DNA from: JALEFZ01 sp039817415
GTDB lineage: Bacteria; Bacteroidota; Bacteroidia; J057
DNA length: 64,000 nt
Assembly: GCA_039817415.1 (NCBI GenBank)
Contig: JBCBVV010000017.1
Span: 60,203 to 124,202, forward strand
Direction: 5' to 3'
Below, in pieces: positions 15,996 through 26,019 of the stretch (position 1 is its first letter; every line of letters begins with the position of its first letter). Both the position numbers and the translations under genes were made by a program. Below the pieces are notes generated by a model, which saw nothing but the letters and a program-made list of their open reading frames with translations, did no database searches and had not been told where the DNA came from.

Positions 15996-18605
15996 ATGGA
16001 TCAAGCTAGATGGAAAAATATTCAAGAGCTTTTCGAAAAAAGTCTACACTTATCTGGTAAAGAGCGTGAAACTTACCTTCAGCATGCTTGCCAGGGAGAT
16101 GAAACCCTCCTTCAAGAAATCAACCTGCTCTTAGCCAATATCGATCCTTCCTCAGATTTTTTTCAGCATTTGGAAGGGGAACTATCACAAGCTTTTCATT
16201 TGGATGAAGTTTCCTATGATTTCATTGACCTTGAGATAGGAACTTACCGCATTGTCCAAGAAATTGGGATGGGCGGAATGGGGAAGGTCTTTAAGGCGAA
16301 AAGGACCAAAGGCGACTTCGACCAAGATGTAGCCATAAAATTCGTTCATCCAGATCCCTGGAATCGAGGCCTAGGAAGAAAATTCCGCAGAGAGAAACAA
16401 ATCCTCTCCAACCTTCAACATCCACATATTGCGCAGATTTATGATGGCGGGGAAACAAAGGATGGATTATCCTACCTCATCATGGAATATGTAGATGGAA
16501 AGCATGTCATGGACTATGTGACACATCACAAGTTAGACCTTCACAAAAAAATTGATCTTTTTCTTAAAATAGCAGAATCCATTGCCTATGCGCATACACA
16601 GCTCGTTCTTCATGGTGATATAAAACCTTCCAATGTCCTCATAGATCCAAATGGTGAACCCAAACTACTTGATTTTGGGATCGCCAAGCTAATAGATTCC
16701 TCAGAGGGGACATCTGCTCAGACTCAGACCCAAGCATTTACACCTGAGTATTCCTCGCCTGAACAAATTCAAGGTATCTCCCTTCAAACCAGCTCTGATG
16801 TGTATCAATTGGGTCTACTTCTATATGAGATGCTAACGGAGAAAAGAGCTTTCCAATTTGAAGGGAAAAATATGATTGAACGAAACCAACATATTCTTCA
16901 TCATATTCCCAAGAGCCCTAGTAGCTTGGCGCAGAACAGCAAAAATAGACAGTTGATAAATGGCGATCTTGACAACATCATCATGGCCTGTATAAGGAAG
17001 GAGCCTTCCAAAAGGTACCAGGATGTCAGGAAGTTGATACAGGATCTAAAAGCATACCAGCAGAATCAACCTATTAGCCTAAAATATGGGAATTGGAATT
17101 ACAGGTCGAGAAAATTTATTGAACGAAATAGAGTGGCTGTTTCTTTACTGAGTCTTTCCTTTTTGCTGTTGCTAGTTGGGCTATTTGTGATTTCTAAAGA
17201 AACAACCAAGACGAAAAGGGCGCTTCAAGTCCAAGAACAAGCCTTGGCGAAGGAAATGGCGGTTCGAGATTTTCTTGAAACGGTAATGGATATTCACGAT
17301 CCCTACGGCTCCTCTTCGCAAGATTCAGATACACTTACGGTAAATCAATCCATATTATTGATGCTGGACAGATCAGTCAAAGCTTTTAAAGATAAGTTCA
17401 AGGAGGAACCCGTTTTGACAAAAGAACTGTTATTTGTAAGCATTGACTATTATCGAAAACTAGAAAATTATGAAAAATCAGTTCAGGTATTGGCCCTATT
17501 AGATTCGCTTTGTAAGGCAAATCATGCATGTGATTCCTACGATTTTGCTACGATTCAGCATTTTATGGGGACAGCAGCCTACACCTTGGGAAATTTCAAG
17601 GAAGCAGATTCATCCTTTAGGCAAGCCTTGGACGCTATTCATCAATTGACTCCTTCTCCCTTGCGGAATGCCAGAAATTCTTTGATTTTGATGGATTACG
17701 GTGAATTTCGTTCGGCTGTTGGGCATGTCAAGGTAGCAGATAGCCTTTTTTCAGAGGCAAATAAACTGTTCAATTGGAAAGCTGACTCGATCTTAGACAG
17801 AAACTTTAAAAGCAGTAGGGCTAATAACCTGCTGATCTGGTCAAGGATCAAATCCAACCTCGGCCAATACGAAAAAGCCATTCAATTAGCGGATTCTGGC
17901 CTTAGCATAAACAAAAATAATCTGGGGAAAGAGAATTTTTCCCATGTGAGGTTCTATTATCAGATTGGTCAGCAGTTCATGTATCTACAGCAATGGGATT
18001 CTAGTTATCGATATTTCACGACAGGCATATCACTTTACCAAAAATTGGCTAAGGAACCTGACTGGTTGATTACGGCGCTTTTGAATGACCTTGCAAACGT
18101 GCTTGGTGGGCAAAAGAAGTACACCCAACAGGATTCTATATTAGAAGAGACCCTTAAATTAAAGTGGCAGGTCTTCGGTTACAACCATTTGTATAATGCC
18201 CCCACTTGGTTGTCGAAGGGGCATGCCAACATGGCCTTGAAACAATTTGAAGTAGCAGAGAAGGCTTATGTGAAAGCACTTACGATCAATCAATCCAACC
18301 TGCCGAAGGGTCATCAAAACACAGCTGCTTGTTATTTGGCATTAGGAAGATTAAAAACTACTCAACATCAATACAAAGAGGCTGAAAGATATGCCAGAAA
18401 GGGCTTGGAGGAGATTGGAGGCATCCTCCCTGATGATCATAGAGTTGTAGCTTTTGGGCAAATGTTCCTTGGACAAGCGCTCTTTTATCAAGGCAAAAAG
18501 ATAGCGGCTGAACCTTATTTAAAGAAGAGCCTGGAAAGTATGCAGAAACTTAAACTGGCATCTAATATTAGGGAAATAGACTCCTTGTTGGCTGTGATAA
18601 AATAA
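15996..18605 (+). CDS. Membrane Ser/Thr protein kinase with TPR sensor domain
   Basis: An 869-residue protein. Residues 1-80 form a helical N-terminal module (RWKNIQELFEKSLHLS) typical of sigma-linked kinases. The kinase domain (about 84-355) has the glycine loop IGMGGMGKVF at 90-99, the ATP Lys115 in VAIK, the catalytic loop HGDIKPSN at 206-213 (HGD instead of HRD), DFG at 226-228 and SPEQ. One membrane helix lies at about 379-400. The rest (about 430-869) is a series of TPR repeats, predicted periplasmic. Changing Arg of HRD to Gly means activation need not depend on activation-loop phosphorylation. It lies between the sigma factor and a T9SS-exported propeller-like protein. Confidence 0.9.
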   Translation: MDQARWKNIQELFEKSLHLSGKERETYLQHACQGDETLLQEINLLLANIDPSSDFFQHLEGELSQAFHLDEVSYDFIDLEIGTYRIVQEIGMGGMGKVFKAKRTKGDFDQDVAIKFVHPDPWNRGLGRKFRREKQILSNLQHPHIAQIYDGGETKDGLSYLIMEYVDGKHVMDYVTHHKLDLHKKIDLFLKIAESIAYAHTQLVLHGDIKPSNVLIDPNGEPKLLDFGIAKLIDSSEGTSAQTQTQAFTPEYSSPEQIQGISLQTSSDVYQLGLLLYEMLTEKRAFQFEGKNMIERNQHILHHIPKSPSSLAQNSKNRQLINGDLDNIIMACIRKEPSKRYQDVRKLIQDLKAYQQNQPISLKYGNWNYRSRKFIERNRVAVSLLSLSFLLLLVGLFVISKETTKTKRALQVQEQALAKEMAVRDFLETVMDIHDPYGSSSQDSDTLTVNQSILLMLDRSVKAFKDKFKEEPVLTKELLFVSIDYYRKLENYEKSVQVLALLDSLCKANHACDSYDFATIQHFMGTAAYTLGNFKEADSSFRQALDAIHQLTPSPLRNARNSLILMDYGEFRSAVGHVKVADSLFSEANKLFNWKADSILDRNFKSSRANNLLIWSRIKSNLGQYEKAIQLADSGLSINKNNLGKENFSHVRFYYQIGQQFMYLQQWDSSYRYFTTGISLYQKLAKEPDWLITALLNDLANVLGGQKKYTQQDSILEETLKLKWQVFGYNHLYNAPTWLSKGHANMALKQFEVAEKAYVKALTINQSNLPKGHQNTAACYLALGRLKTTQHQYKEAERYARKGLEEIGGILPDDHRVVAFGQMFLGQALFYQGKKIAAEPYLKKSLESMQKLKLASNIREIDSLLAVIK

Positions 18606-18673
18606 ATTTGGATGGGATGAGCCAATTTTAGCTTCTCTCCTGTAAGAAAGGACAGACACAACAATCTGTCCTT

Positions 18674-21600
18674 ATGAAACATCTAAAAACAAACATGATT
18701 CTAGGGTGGCTGATCCTTTCCTCTATATGGATTCAGGCCCAAAACTGTGAAGGAGTATATACCCAATCTCCATCTACACCGGGAATGGGAACGCTGCCAA
18801 AAGCGATTCTCTTTGACCCAGATAGAGGGCTTACCTATGTGGCCAATGGCACCGATTACGGAGGCGATACAAATATCCAACAATTGGCTGCATGGGATGG
18901 GGAAAATTGGAGCAAATTAGGAGACTTTACTTGTACGAGCTGTGGCAATGGAGTGGTGGAGTCCCTTGAATTGGATGATCAAGGAAATCTATACATAGGC
19001 GGTTTTTTTGAAGGGATTGAAGACCTTAATGGAAACTTTACGGCCTCCAAAAACATCGTAAAATACAATCCTCATTTGGGGACTTTTGAAGCCTTGGGAC
19101 AAGGGGTGGAAGGATCTATGGTCTATGATATCGTCTTCCATAATGATACACTATTTGTAGGCGGCATTTTCGATCAAGCTAGAAATATAGGTCAGCTCAT
19201 TCCAGTCAAAAACATTGCTTTGTACGATTTGAATGCACAGACTTGGTCTGCAATGGGGCAAGGCATAGGAACATTTAACCTAAGTACGGACGATAAGGGA
19301 TACGTATTTGCCTTAGAAATGCATCAAAATGGTCATTTGTTGGTCGGAGGGCATTTTAGCAAAATAAATGGGGCAGACACAGTATACAGCACTGCACAGT
19401 GGTCTTCAAATGGAGGGTGGGAACCCCTTGGGAGTGGAATTCGAGAATTTAGCCTCACTAACAGTTTTCCAGGAAGGGTATCTGATATAGCTATTGAACC
19501 TGGGACTGGAGATGTTTATTTCTGCGGCGTCTTCGGAGCGTTTTATCCTTCTATTGGGGTAGGGACAGGTCTTGCAAGACTAAATTATGCTGGACAAAGC
19601 ACAAACTATTTGACAGGCTTAGGGAGAAAGTCTTCTGGCCTTTGGGCCACCTATGATCTGTTCATTCACCCGTCGACAAATATCTTATATGTTGGGGGGA
19701 ACTTTAACAGCGATGATGCCGATCCCTTTACTCCTTCACCTGGAGAATATATAGCTTCATATGACTTGAATACGTACACCTGGAACTCACTAGGAGGAGG
19801 TGTTACACAAGCACAGCCAGGTCAAGAAGTTTCAGCCATTGGGCAATCTGATAATGGCATCTTGATAGGCGGTAATTTTACCAAATTTGATAGTAGTTTT
19901 TGTAGGTACCTTGTTGGCTGGGAATGGGATCAAAGTGTCCAAAGTGAAGCTGTAAATGTCTTGGGTGAGGGGACAAGAGGCTACCAAACTGAAATTTATA
20001 CCATTACACCATTTTTGATGGGGGGACAGTTTGAGTATGTGGGAGACGAACAAGTAAAAGGCATATCTTCTCTTCCTGACAATGGATTTCCTGAGTTAGG
20101 TAGATTAGGCGTACAAGGATTTTATCCTAGTCAAATTCGAGATATAGCCACTAAAAAGACATGGAATGGAGATAGCTTATTGATCGTGGGTGTTTTTGAT
20201 ACCTTGGGTATTAATAATAAACTAGGTTTAAATCCCATTCGAGCTGCCTCTATCGCCTTGATAACCGCACAAACACCATTTGGTGGCAGTACTCAATTTA
20301 GCTGGACGCCTTTAGCTACAAGCCTCTCCGGTCCAGGGAATTTTTCAACCGTAACAACAGGTGCTTGGTGGAATGGCCAAATCCTGGCTGCTGGTAACTT
20401 CACTGCCATTGATGGAGTTGCGATCAATGGATTGGGGGCAAGAAGTTCCTCTGGCATCTGGACACAATTTGCCAACATTCAAGGTGGAACTATAGAAGTG
20501 ATCCTAAATGATGGGGATAGCCTCTTATATGTAGGAGGTACTTTTTCATCTATCAATGGTTTAGCGGTAGATGGAGTCGCCGTTTTTGATGGAACCAATT
20601 GGTCTGCCCTTGGGGGAGGACTTGGATTTTACAACGATGTTTACGCCTTGGCAAAAGATCCACTGACCGAAGAGATTGCCATTGGAGGGAATATCCAAAC
20701 TGCCTTCCAAACCAATGGCAGTACGTTACAATCGGCTGGACTTATGTTTTGGGATGGCAGTCAATGGAAAACGAGGGGAGAAGTTGAAGCCGTTTTTGCT
20801 CCCGCCACACCTTATTTTCAAATTGTAAGGGCCTTGGCCTATGATGACAATGGAGAGTTGTATGTAGGAGGCGAATTTTCTGGCATAGCTGGTGTCCCTG
20901 CAGATCGTATAATCAAATATGAGCCTAGTGTAGGTTGGAAAGCCTTACAACAAGGTATTAGTGGAACTGATCCTGGCGGATCTTCTAGGGTAAATAGTCT
21001 CTTTTTAAGAGATGGGGAGTTATTCGTTGGAGGAAATTTTTCTAGAGTGGGGGATTTCCAAGCGAGTGACTGGACGGTATATAGGACCAATTTAGATGAA
21101 TTTGAGCTAATCGGTGATGATTATGAGCTCAACTGCCTTCAGGAATACACAGAAGTTCATTCGGCTAATAACATACCTTTGGTATGGTCAACTGGTGATC
21201 GCTCTTCAACTGCAAGAGCTGATGTGAACTATTTCGACCTCAATAAAAATGAAAATAAGAAAGTATGGATTTATGCTGAATTAAACCTTCAAGGATGCCT
21301 ACTACAAGACTCTATTGAAGTTCCTATCCTTGCTCCGAGCAGAGCACTCGAAGATAGAGGCCATTATACCATAGGCGATAGTTCCTATTTCTGGATAAAG
21401 CCTGGTTTATCAAAAGAGGTTGTAGGGTATCAGGCCAATATGATTTCGTGGAATGCACCAGGTAGGTATGCACTTGATTTTTTTGATGAAAGAGACACGG
21501 TGGCTTTCCAAGCTCCTTGTAGAGGGGATTATGAAGCCTTATTCTATACTTTTTTAGTAGATCGGAGCATTGATCCCAATAATCAGTGCCAAGATTTTGA

Positions 21601-22426
21601 CACCTTAGCCTTTCAAGCCCCTTATGATAAAAAATATTCAATCATTGATGATGTAACTCCATGGAGATGTGGAACTACCATGGCCCTTTCCTACGGTGAT
21701 TATAGGAATTATCAGTGGAATACCGGTAGTGATTCTTTCCTTACCTATGCAGAGGAACCTTTCATTTCGGGTAGAGACAGCTTTTGGCTAACCGTTGAAG
21801 CAGATACAGCCTTACCCCTTTTTAGAACAGATACGCTTTTTTGTAGGGTAAAAGATTCCGTTAAGATCATTGAAGGGAAGAACATAAATACTGGATTCAA
21901 CCAAAAGTATATATCAACTCAGGGGGATTCTCTTAAAGTCACCTTTACCAAGGATTACCTAAGCTATGTAGAGTGGTTCAATTGGGATTTGGGTGATGGA
22001 GATACGCTTGCCTTTTATCCAGAAGATTCTAGTTGGACACATCTCATCCACCAGTATGGTCAAGCAGGGATGTATACCTTGCGGGTAATTGCCTTTAACT
22101 ATCAATGTGGAGCTGATACAATATTCTTTAATGTGGACGTGAATACAGTTGACAACGAGGAGCTTATCCAAGAAGCTGAATTAAGTCTTTACCCCAATCC
22201 TGCTAAAAGCCATTTTTTCCTAGAAAATGGATCAGGAGAAAGTACAAAAGGTTTGATCCAACTATTTGATTCGGGAGGAAGGCTTCTATTCCGTAAACAA
22301 ACTGGTTTCCTGGCAGGAGAACGAAAACAATTCCCTTTAGATCATCTTCCAGATGGCATGTACAGGCTCCTCTGGATGGACCAAAAGGGTCGAAGGTTTT
22401 CCCAAAGTATCATAAAGAGATATTGA
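18674..22426 (+). CDS. Secreted beta-propeller-like repeat protein with T9SS type A sorting domain
   Basis: A 1250-residue protein with a signal peptide ending near SIWIQAQ. About eleven units carry a motif close to LYVGGxF followed by xxINGxxxxx, with YDLNxxTWxxLGxG between units (residues about 30-830), as in kelch/delta-60 style propellers. Then come about 300 residues of beta-rich sequence and a PKD-like domain with WDLGDGDT (about 1105-1180). The last 80 residues, from LYPNPAKSHFFLENG to SQSIIKRY, are a T9SS type A sorting domain, so it is exported across the outer membrane and probably surface-attached. Its start is 68 bases behind the kinase stop, so it may be the sigma factor's output or its sensor. 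No enzyme motif was seen. Confidence 0.85.
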   Translation: MKHLKTNMILGWLILSSIWIQAQNCEGVYTQSPSTPGMGTLPKAILFDPDRGLTYVANGTDYGGDTNIQQLAAWDGENWSKLGDFTCTSCGNGVVESLELDDQGNLYIGGFFEGIEDLNGNFTASKNIVKYNPHLGTFEALGQGVEGSMVYDIVFHNDTLFVGGIFDQARNIGQLIPVKNIALYDLNAQTWSAMGQGIGTFNLSTDDKGYVFALEMHQNGHLLVGGHFSKINGADTVYSTAQWSSNGGWEPLGSGIREFSLTNSFPGRVSDIAIEPGTGDVYFCGVFGAFYPSIGVGTGLARLNYAGQSTNYLTGLGRKSSGLWATYDLFIHPSTNILYVGGNFNSDDADPFTPSPGEYIASYDLNTYTWNSLGGGVTQAQPGQEVSAIGQSDNGILIGGNFTKFDSSFCRYLVGWEWDQSVQSEAVNVLGEGTRGYQTEIYTITPFLMGGQFEYVGDEQVKGISSLPDNGFPELGRLGVQGFYPSQIRDIATKKTWNGDSLLIVGVFDTLGINNKLGLNPIRAASIALITAQTPFGGSTQFSWTPLATSLSGPGNFSTVTTGAWWNGQILAAGNFTAIDGVAINGLGARSSSGIWTQFANIQGGTIEVILNDGDSLLYVGGTFSSINGLAVDGVAVFDGTNWSALGGGLGFYNDVYALAKDPLTEEIAIGGNIQTAFQTNGSTLQSAGLMFWDGSQWKTRGEVEAVFAPATPYFQIVRALAYDDNGELYVGGEFSGIAGVPADRIIKYEPSVGWKALQQGISGTDPGGSSRVNSLFLRDGELFVGGNFSRVGDFQASDWTVYRTNLDEFELIGDDYELNCLQEYTEVHSANNIPLVWSTGDRSSTARADVNYFDLNKNENKKVWIYAELNLQGCLLQDSIEVPILAPSRALEDRGHYTIGDSSYFWIKPGLSKEVVGYQANMISWNAPGRYALDFFDERDTVAFQAPCRGDYEALFYTFLVDRSIDPNNQCQDFDTLAFQAPYDKKYSIIDDVTPWRCGTTMALSYGDYRNYQWNTGSDSFLTYAEEPFISGRDSFWLTVEADTALPLFRTDTLFCRVKDSVKIIEGKNINTGFNQKYISTQGDSLKVTFTKDYLSYVEWFNWDLGDGDTLAFYPEDSSWTHLIHQYGQAGMYTLRVIAFNYQCGADTIFFNVDVNTVDNEELIQEAELSLYPNPAKSHFFLENGSGESTKGLIQLFDSGGRLLFRKQTGFLAGERKQFPLDHLPDGMYRLLWMDQKGRRFSQSIIKRY

Positions 22427-22451
22427 CGTTGTTTCATGGCTAACAAATAAG

Positions 22452-22479
22452 AATGGGGACCTAATGGCCCCCATTTTTT
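22452..22479 (+). terminator. Rho-independent terminator of the sigma/kinase/propeller locus
   Basis: AATGGGG (22452-22458) pairs with CCCCATT (22469-22475), with a further CC/GG pair inside, the loop TAAT and six Ts after it. It closes the locus before the convergent lpdA. Confidence 0.8.
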
Positions 22480-22499
22480 ATAAAATGAGATCTTCTTTT

Positions 22500-23897
22500 C
22501 TACAAATGAACGACTTCACCATAAGCTGCAGCGGCAGCTTCCATCACAGCTTCCGACATGGTAGGGTGGGGGTGGACAGCAGAAATGATCTCGTGTCCAG
22601 TCGTTTCTAGTTTTCTAGCAACAACCACTTCCGCAATCATATCAGTAACATTAGCACCAATCATATGTGCGCCTAGGAACTCACCATATTTTGCATCAAA
22701 GATCACCTTTACAAATCCATCACGCTTTCCAGTAGCTGTTGCTTTGCCAGAAGCTGTGAAGGGAAACTTTCCAATCTTGAGTTCATACCCAGCTTCCTTG
22801 GCCGCCTTTTCTGTATATCCTACAGAGGCAACCTCAGGCTGTGTATATGTACAAGAAGGAATGTTATTGTAATCAATTGGATCGGGGTTTTTACCGGCAA
22901 TTTTTTCTACACATACAATCGCCTCATGAGAAGCCGTGTGTGCGAGAGCTGCTCCAGGTGTCATATCTCCAATGGCGTAAATCCCTGGTACATTCGTACG
23001 GTAGAATTCATCTACTTGAACAAGGCCTCGTTCCATTTGGATCCCTAGATTACCTAGACCTAAATTCTCTGTATTGGCGACGATTCCAACAGCAGAAAGC
23101 ATTACCTCTGCTTCAAGAACCTCTTCTCCCTTTTTGGTCTTAACGGTTGCCTTCACACCCGCTTCAGAAGTCTCCGCTTTCAATACTTCAGAAGAAGTTT
23201 TGATTTTGATGCCAGATTTTTTGTAGATACGTGCCATCTGAGTAGAGACTTCTTCATCTTCACGTGGAAGAACATTGGGAAGGTATTCAACAATGGTTAC
23301 TTCTGTACCCATGCTGTGGTAGAAGTAAGCGAACTCCATTCCGATAGCCCCTGATCCTACGATGATCATGGATTTAGGCTGCTTTTTCAAAGTCATAGCC
23401 TCACGGTATCCAATGATTTTATCGTGGTCAATGGCCATCGAAGGAAGAGATCTAGCTCTTGCACCAGTAGCCAGGATAATATGCTTGGCTTCGTAAGACT
23501 GTGTTTTACCTTCAGCATCAGTAACGACCACCTTTTTATCTGGAGTTACCTTACCAACTCCCATCAAGGTATCCACCTTGTTTTTTCTTAACAGGAAGCT
23601 AACGCCTTTGCTCATTTGGTCAGCTGCTCCTCTTGAACGCTGTACTACTGCGTCGAAGTCATGGCTAACCGTTCCATCTACCTTCAAACCGTAGTCATCA
23701 GCATGCTTGAGGTAGTTCATTACCTCAGCACTTTTCAGCAAAGCTTTTGTAGGAATACAACCCCAGTTCAAGCAAACGCCTCCCAAATTTTCCTTTTCTA
23801 CCACCGCTGCTTTCAAGCCTAGTTGAGCGCCTCGGATAGCAGCTACATAGCCTCCAGGGCCGCTACCTATCACGATAAGATCATAGCTATTTGCCAT
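22500..23897 (-). CDS. lpdA: Dihydrolipoyl dehydrogenase (E3)
   Basis: A 465-residue flavoprotein of normal length. The FAD loop GSGPGGYVAA is at residues 12-21, the redox disulfide is in GGVCLNWGCIPTK, the NAD loop is VGSGAIGMEFAY, the second FAD motif is IYAIGDMT, and the C-terminal catalytic pair is HPHPTMSEAV. It reoxidises lipoyl groups of pyruvate, 2-oxoglutarate and branched-chain dehydrogenases and of the glycine cleavage system. It stands alone here, with no E1 or E2 gene nearby, so it is probably a shared E3. It converges with the propeller gene and diverges from recN. Confidence 0.95.
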   Translation of the reverse strand: MANSYDLIVIGSGPGGYVAAIRGAQLGLKAAVVEKENLGGVCLNWGCIPTKALLKSAEVMNYLKHADDYGLKVDGTVSHDFDAVVQRSRGAADQMSKGVSFLLRKNKVDTLMGVGKVTPDKKVVVTDAEGKTQSYEAKHIILATGARARSLPSMAIDHDKIIGYREAMTLKKQPKSMIIVGSGAIGMEFAYFYHSMGTEVTIVEYLPNVLPREDEEVSTQMARIYKKSGIKIKTSSEVLKAETSEAGVKATVKTKKGEEVLEAEVMLSAVGIVANTENLGLGNLGIQMERGLVQVDEFYRTNVPGIYAIGDMTPGAALAHTASHEAIVCVEKIAGKNPDPIDYNNIPSCTYTQPEVASVGYTEKAAKEAGYELKIGKFPFTASGKATATGKRDGFVKVIFDAKYGEFLGAHMIGANVTDMIAEVVVARKLETTGHEIISAVHPHPTMSEAVMEAAAAAYGEVVHL

Positions 23898-24252
23898 AAT
23901 GTGTGTCCAATTTTATGTAGGTGAAATTTCCTTATTCTAATCAACCCACAAACAAGCAAAAATTAGCCTTATTCCCCAACAGATCATGATATTTATCATA
24001 TCCCCTTACAGGCTAAATATGAATTTAAATCTCCGTCTTAATTCCCCTTTAATCCTTCAATACCTGATCATAAAACTAAGGTTTGTACATCAAAAAGTAG
24101 GCTCACTTCGGTGATTGCTACTAAAATATTTTGTTTCCAGAAGCAAAATGCCATTATTTTTGGTATTTTCGACTGATAATCTGATTTTTATGCTACATTT
24201 GCATCAAATGAGATCCCAATATGGGATAGGCCTAAAGCTCCAATAATCTGCT
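23898..24252. other. Divergent control region between lpdA and recN
   Basis: 355 bases, A/T-rich, with no gene accepted on either strand. The recN side contains a good promoter match at 24167-24201. No strong dyad or riboswitch fold was seen on the lpdA side. Confidence 0.5.
24167..24201 (+). promoter_or_regulatory. Candidate recN promoter
   Basis: TACATTTG (24194-24201) matches the Bacteroidota -7 form TAnnTTTG exactly. A TTTC element (24167-24170) lies 23 bases upstream. Transcription would start about 45 bases before the recN ATG. Confidence 0.5.
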
Positions 24253-25953
24253 ATGTTAAAGCAACTGTATATAAAGAATTATGCCCTGTTTAAAGAAACT
24301 AGAATTGACTTCAAATCTGGTTTGAATATCCTTACAGGAGAAACAGGTGCAGGTAAATCCCTTTTGATTGGAGCCTTGGGCCTTGTGATGGGAAAAAGAG
24401 CAGATACCTCCTTCGTTTTTATGCACGATGAAAAGTGCATACTGGAGGCCACCTTTGGGAATTTGGCATCTGTCATTGTAACCCAATTGAATGCATTCGA
24501 AGACTTTGACATGGACGGGGAAGAGGTCGTTTTACGTCGGGAAATAAGGCCCAATGGAAAAACTCGTGCCTTTATTAATGATACCCCTGTATCCCTTCAA
24601 ATTTTAAGGGAGGTGAGTTCCTTATTGCTCGACCTCCATGGGCAGCATGATAATCAAGTATTATTATCTCAGGACAAGCAGTTGAATTTGCTGGACAACT
24701 TCGCTTCTAATGATGATTTGGTTGGGCAGTTTGGTATGCAGCTCAAAAAGACCGAGTCTATCACCAAAAGGATTGCAGAGCTAGAAGCACAAGAAAAGAC
24801 AGCCAAGGAACAAATGGAATACCTGCAATACCAGGTGAAGGAATTAGGAGAGGCAGATATAAAAGACGGAGAAGAAGAAGAATTGGAATCAGAATTGAAC
24901 CTCCTACAGAATTCCGAGGAAATCCGAGGTGCCTTAGGTGGAGCTGTTGAGAAAATGTATCAGCAAGATAGTTCAATTTACAATGATTTGAGCGAAGTAG
25001 TAGGTGCTTTGAGAAAGGTCTCTCATGTCAATGCGCAATTAGGATCTTCTGTGAGTGACTTAGATGAAGTGCTGGAAAAGATCAAAGACGCTTCTTTTTC
25101 CTTCCAGAATATGTTGGAAACAGTAGAATCAGATCCCGCTCGACTCGCTTTCATCGAACAACGTCTCGGGGTTTACCATAACCTAAAACTGAAATATCAA
25201 AAGAAGTCAGGAGCTGAGCTGGTAGCTTTGTACGAAGAAGTCTCTGGTAGGCTAATCGAATTTGACTCTCTTGATGAAACGATTCAAAGTCTTAAAACGC
25301 AAGAATCTCAAGAAAAGGAAAAACTGGTCCATTTGGGTTTAAGGTTAGAGGAGAAAAGACTCAAGGCGAAGCCTTATTTGGAGCAAATGATAGACCAACT
25401 CTTAGCCCAAGTTGGCTTTCAGAAAGCGAAGTTTCAGGTGAATTTATTCCGCCACGAACATTCCCTTGGAAACCTTCAAGTTGGGGATCAATATATCAAG
25501 CCCTTAGCTAGTGGCCTGAATAAGGTTCAGTTTCTCATCCAAACCAATCCAGGTCTGCCTGCCGGACCTTTGGCTCAAATTGCTTCAGGTGGTGAAATTT
25601 CTCGGGTTATGCTGGCTATCAAAGCTGCCTTGGCCGAAAAATCCTCTTTCCCAGTCATGATCTTTGATGAAATTGACACGGGAATCAGCGGTGAAATTGC
25701 CAACAAGGTAGGAGCTGTTATGAAGCAATTGGCAAGGACTTTCCAGATTCTTTCTATCACACACTTGCCACAAATTGCCGCCAAAGGAAACCAGCATTTC
25801 CAGATCAAGAAGAATGTACAAGGCGAAAAGACTTATTCTCACGTTGTGGAATTGGGACATCAGGAAAGGGTAAGTATCATTGCCGAGATGATTAGTGGCG
25901 ATCAACCCACTGCTTCGGCGATTCAAAATGCAGAAGAATTGATCAGGCAATGA
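24253..25953 (+). CDS. recN: DNA repair ATPase RecN
   Basis: A 566-residue SMC-like protein of full length. Walker A GETGAGKS is at residues 29-36. Two coiled-coil stretches lie at about 165-225 and 325-375, with the head-closing parts after them. The ABC signature is QIASGGEISRVMLAIK, Walker B is VMIFDEIDTGIS, and the His switch is in SITHLPQIAAKGN. RecN acts at DNA double-strand breaks in recombinational repair. It stands as a single gene with its own promoter. No SOS box could be assigned, as the LexA site of this group is not known to me. Confidence 0.95.
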   Translation: MLKQLYIKNYALFKETRIDFKSGLNILTGETGAGKSLLIGALGLVMGKRADTSFVFMHDEKCILEATFGNLASVIVTQLNAFEDFDMDGEEVVLRREIRPNGKTRAFINDTPVSLQILREVSSLLLDLHGQHDNQVLLSQDKQLNLLDNFASNDDLVGQFGMQLKKTESITKRIAELEAQEKTAKEQMEYLQYQVKELGEADIKDGEEEELESELNLLQNSEEIRGALGGAVEKMYQQDSSIYNDLSEVVGALRKVSHVNAQLGSSVSDLDEVLEKIKDASFSFQNMLETVESDPARLAFIEQRLGVYHNLKLKYQKKSGAELVALYEEVSGRLIEFDSLDETIQSLKTQESQEKEKLVHLGLRLEEKRLKAKPYLEQMIDQLLAQVGFQKAKFQVNLFRHEHSLGNLQVGDQYIKPLASGLNKVQFLIQTNPGLPAGPLAQIASGGEISRVMLAIKAALAEKSSFPVMIFDEIDTGISGEIANKVGAVMKQLARTFQILSITHLPQIAAKGNQHFQIKKNVQGEKTYSHVVELGHQERVSIIAEMISGDQPTASAIQNAEELIRQ

Positions 25954-26019
25954 CGATATGAAGAACAAGGGCGACAAATCACTTGTTAATGCCATTATTC
26001 TGTTATTCATGTCAGATAC

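Noticed and set aside
18674..22426. Possible repeat-driven pseudogene or assembly artefact in the propeller gene
   Set aside because: The units are diverged at the DNA level, the frame is intact over 1250 codons, and signal peptide and sorting domain are both complete.
22500..23897. Idea that lpdA belongs to an E1/E2 operon here
   Set aside because: No dehydrogenase E1, acyltransferase E2 or lipoylation gene is adjacent on either side.
25585..26010. 141-codon minus-strand frame over the recN end
   Set aside because: It runs antisense through the RecN signature and Walker B region, so it is a shadow.
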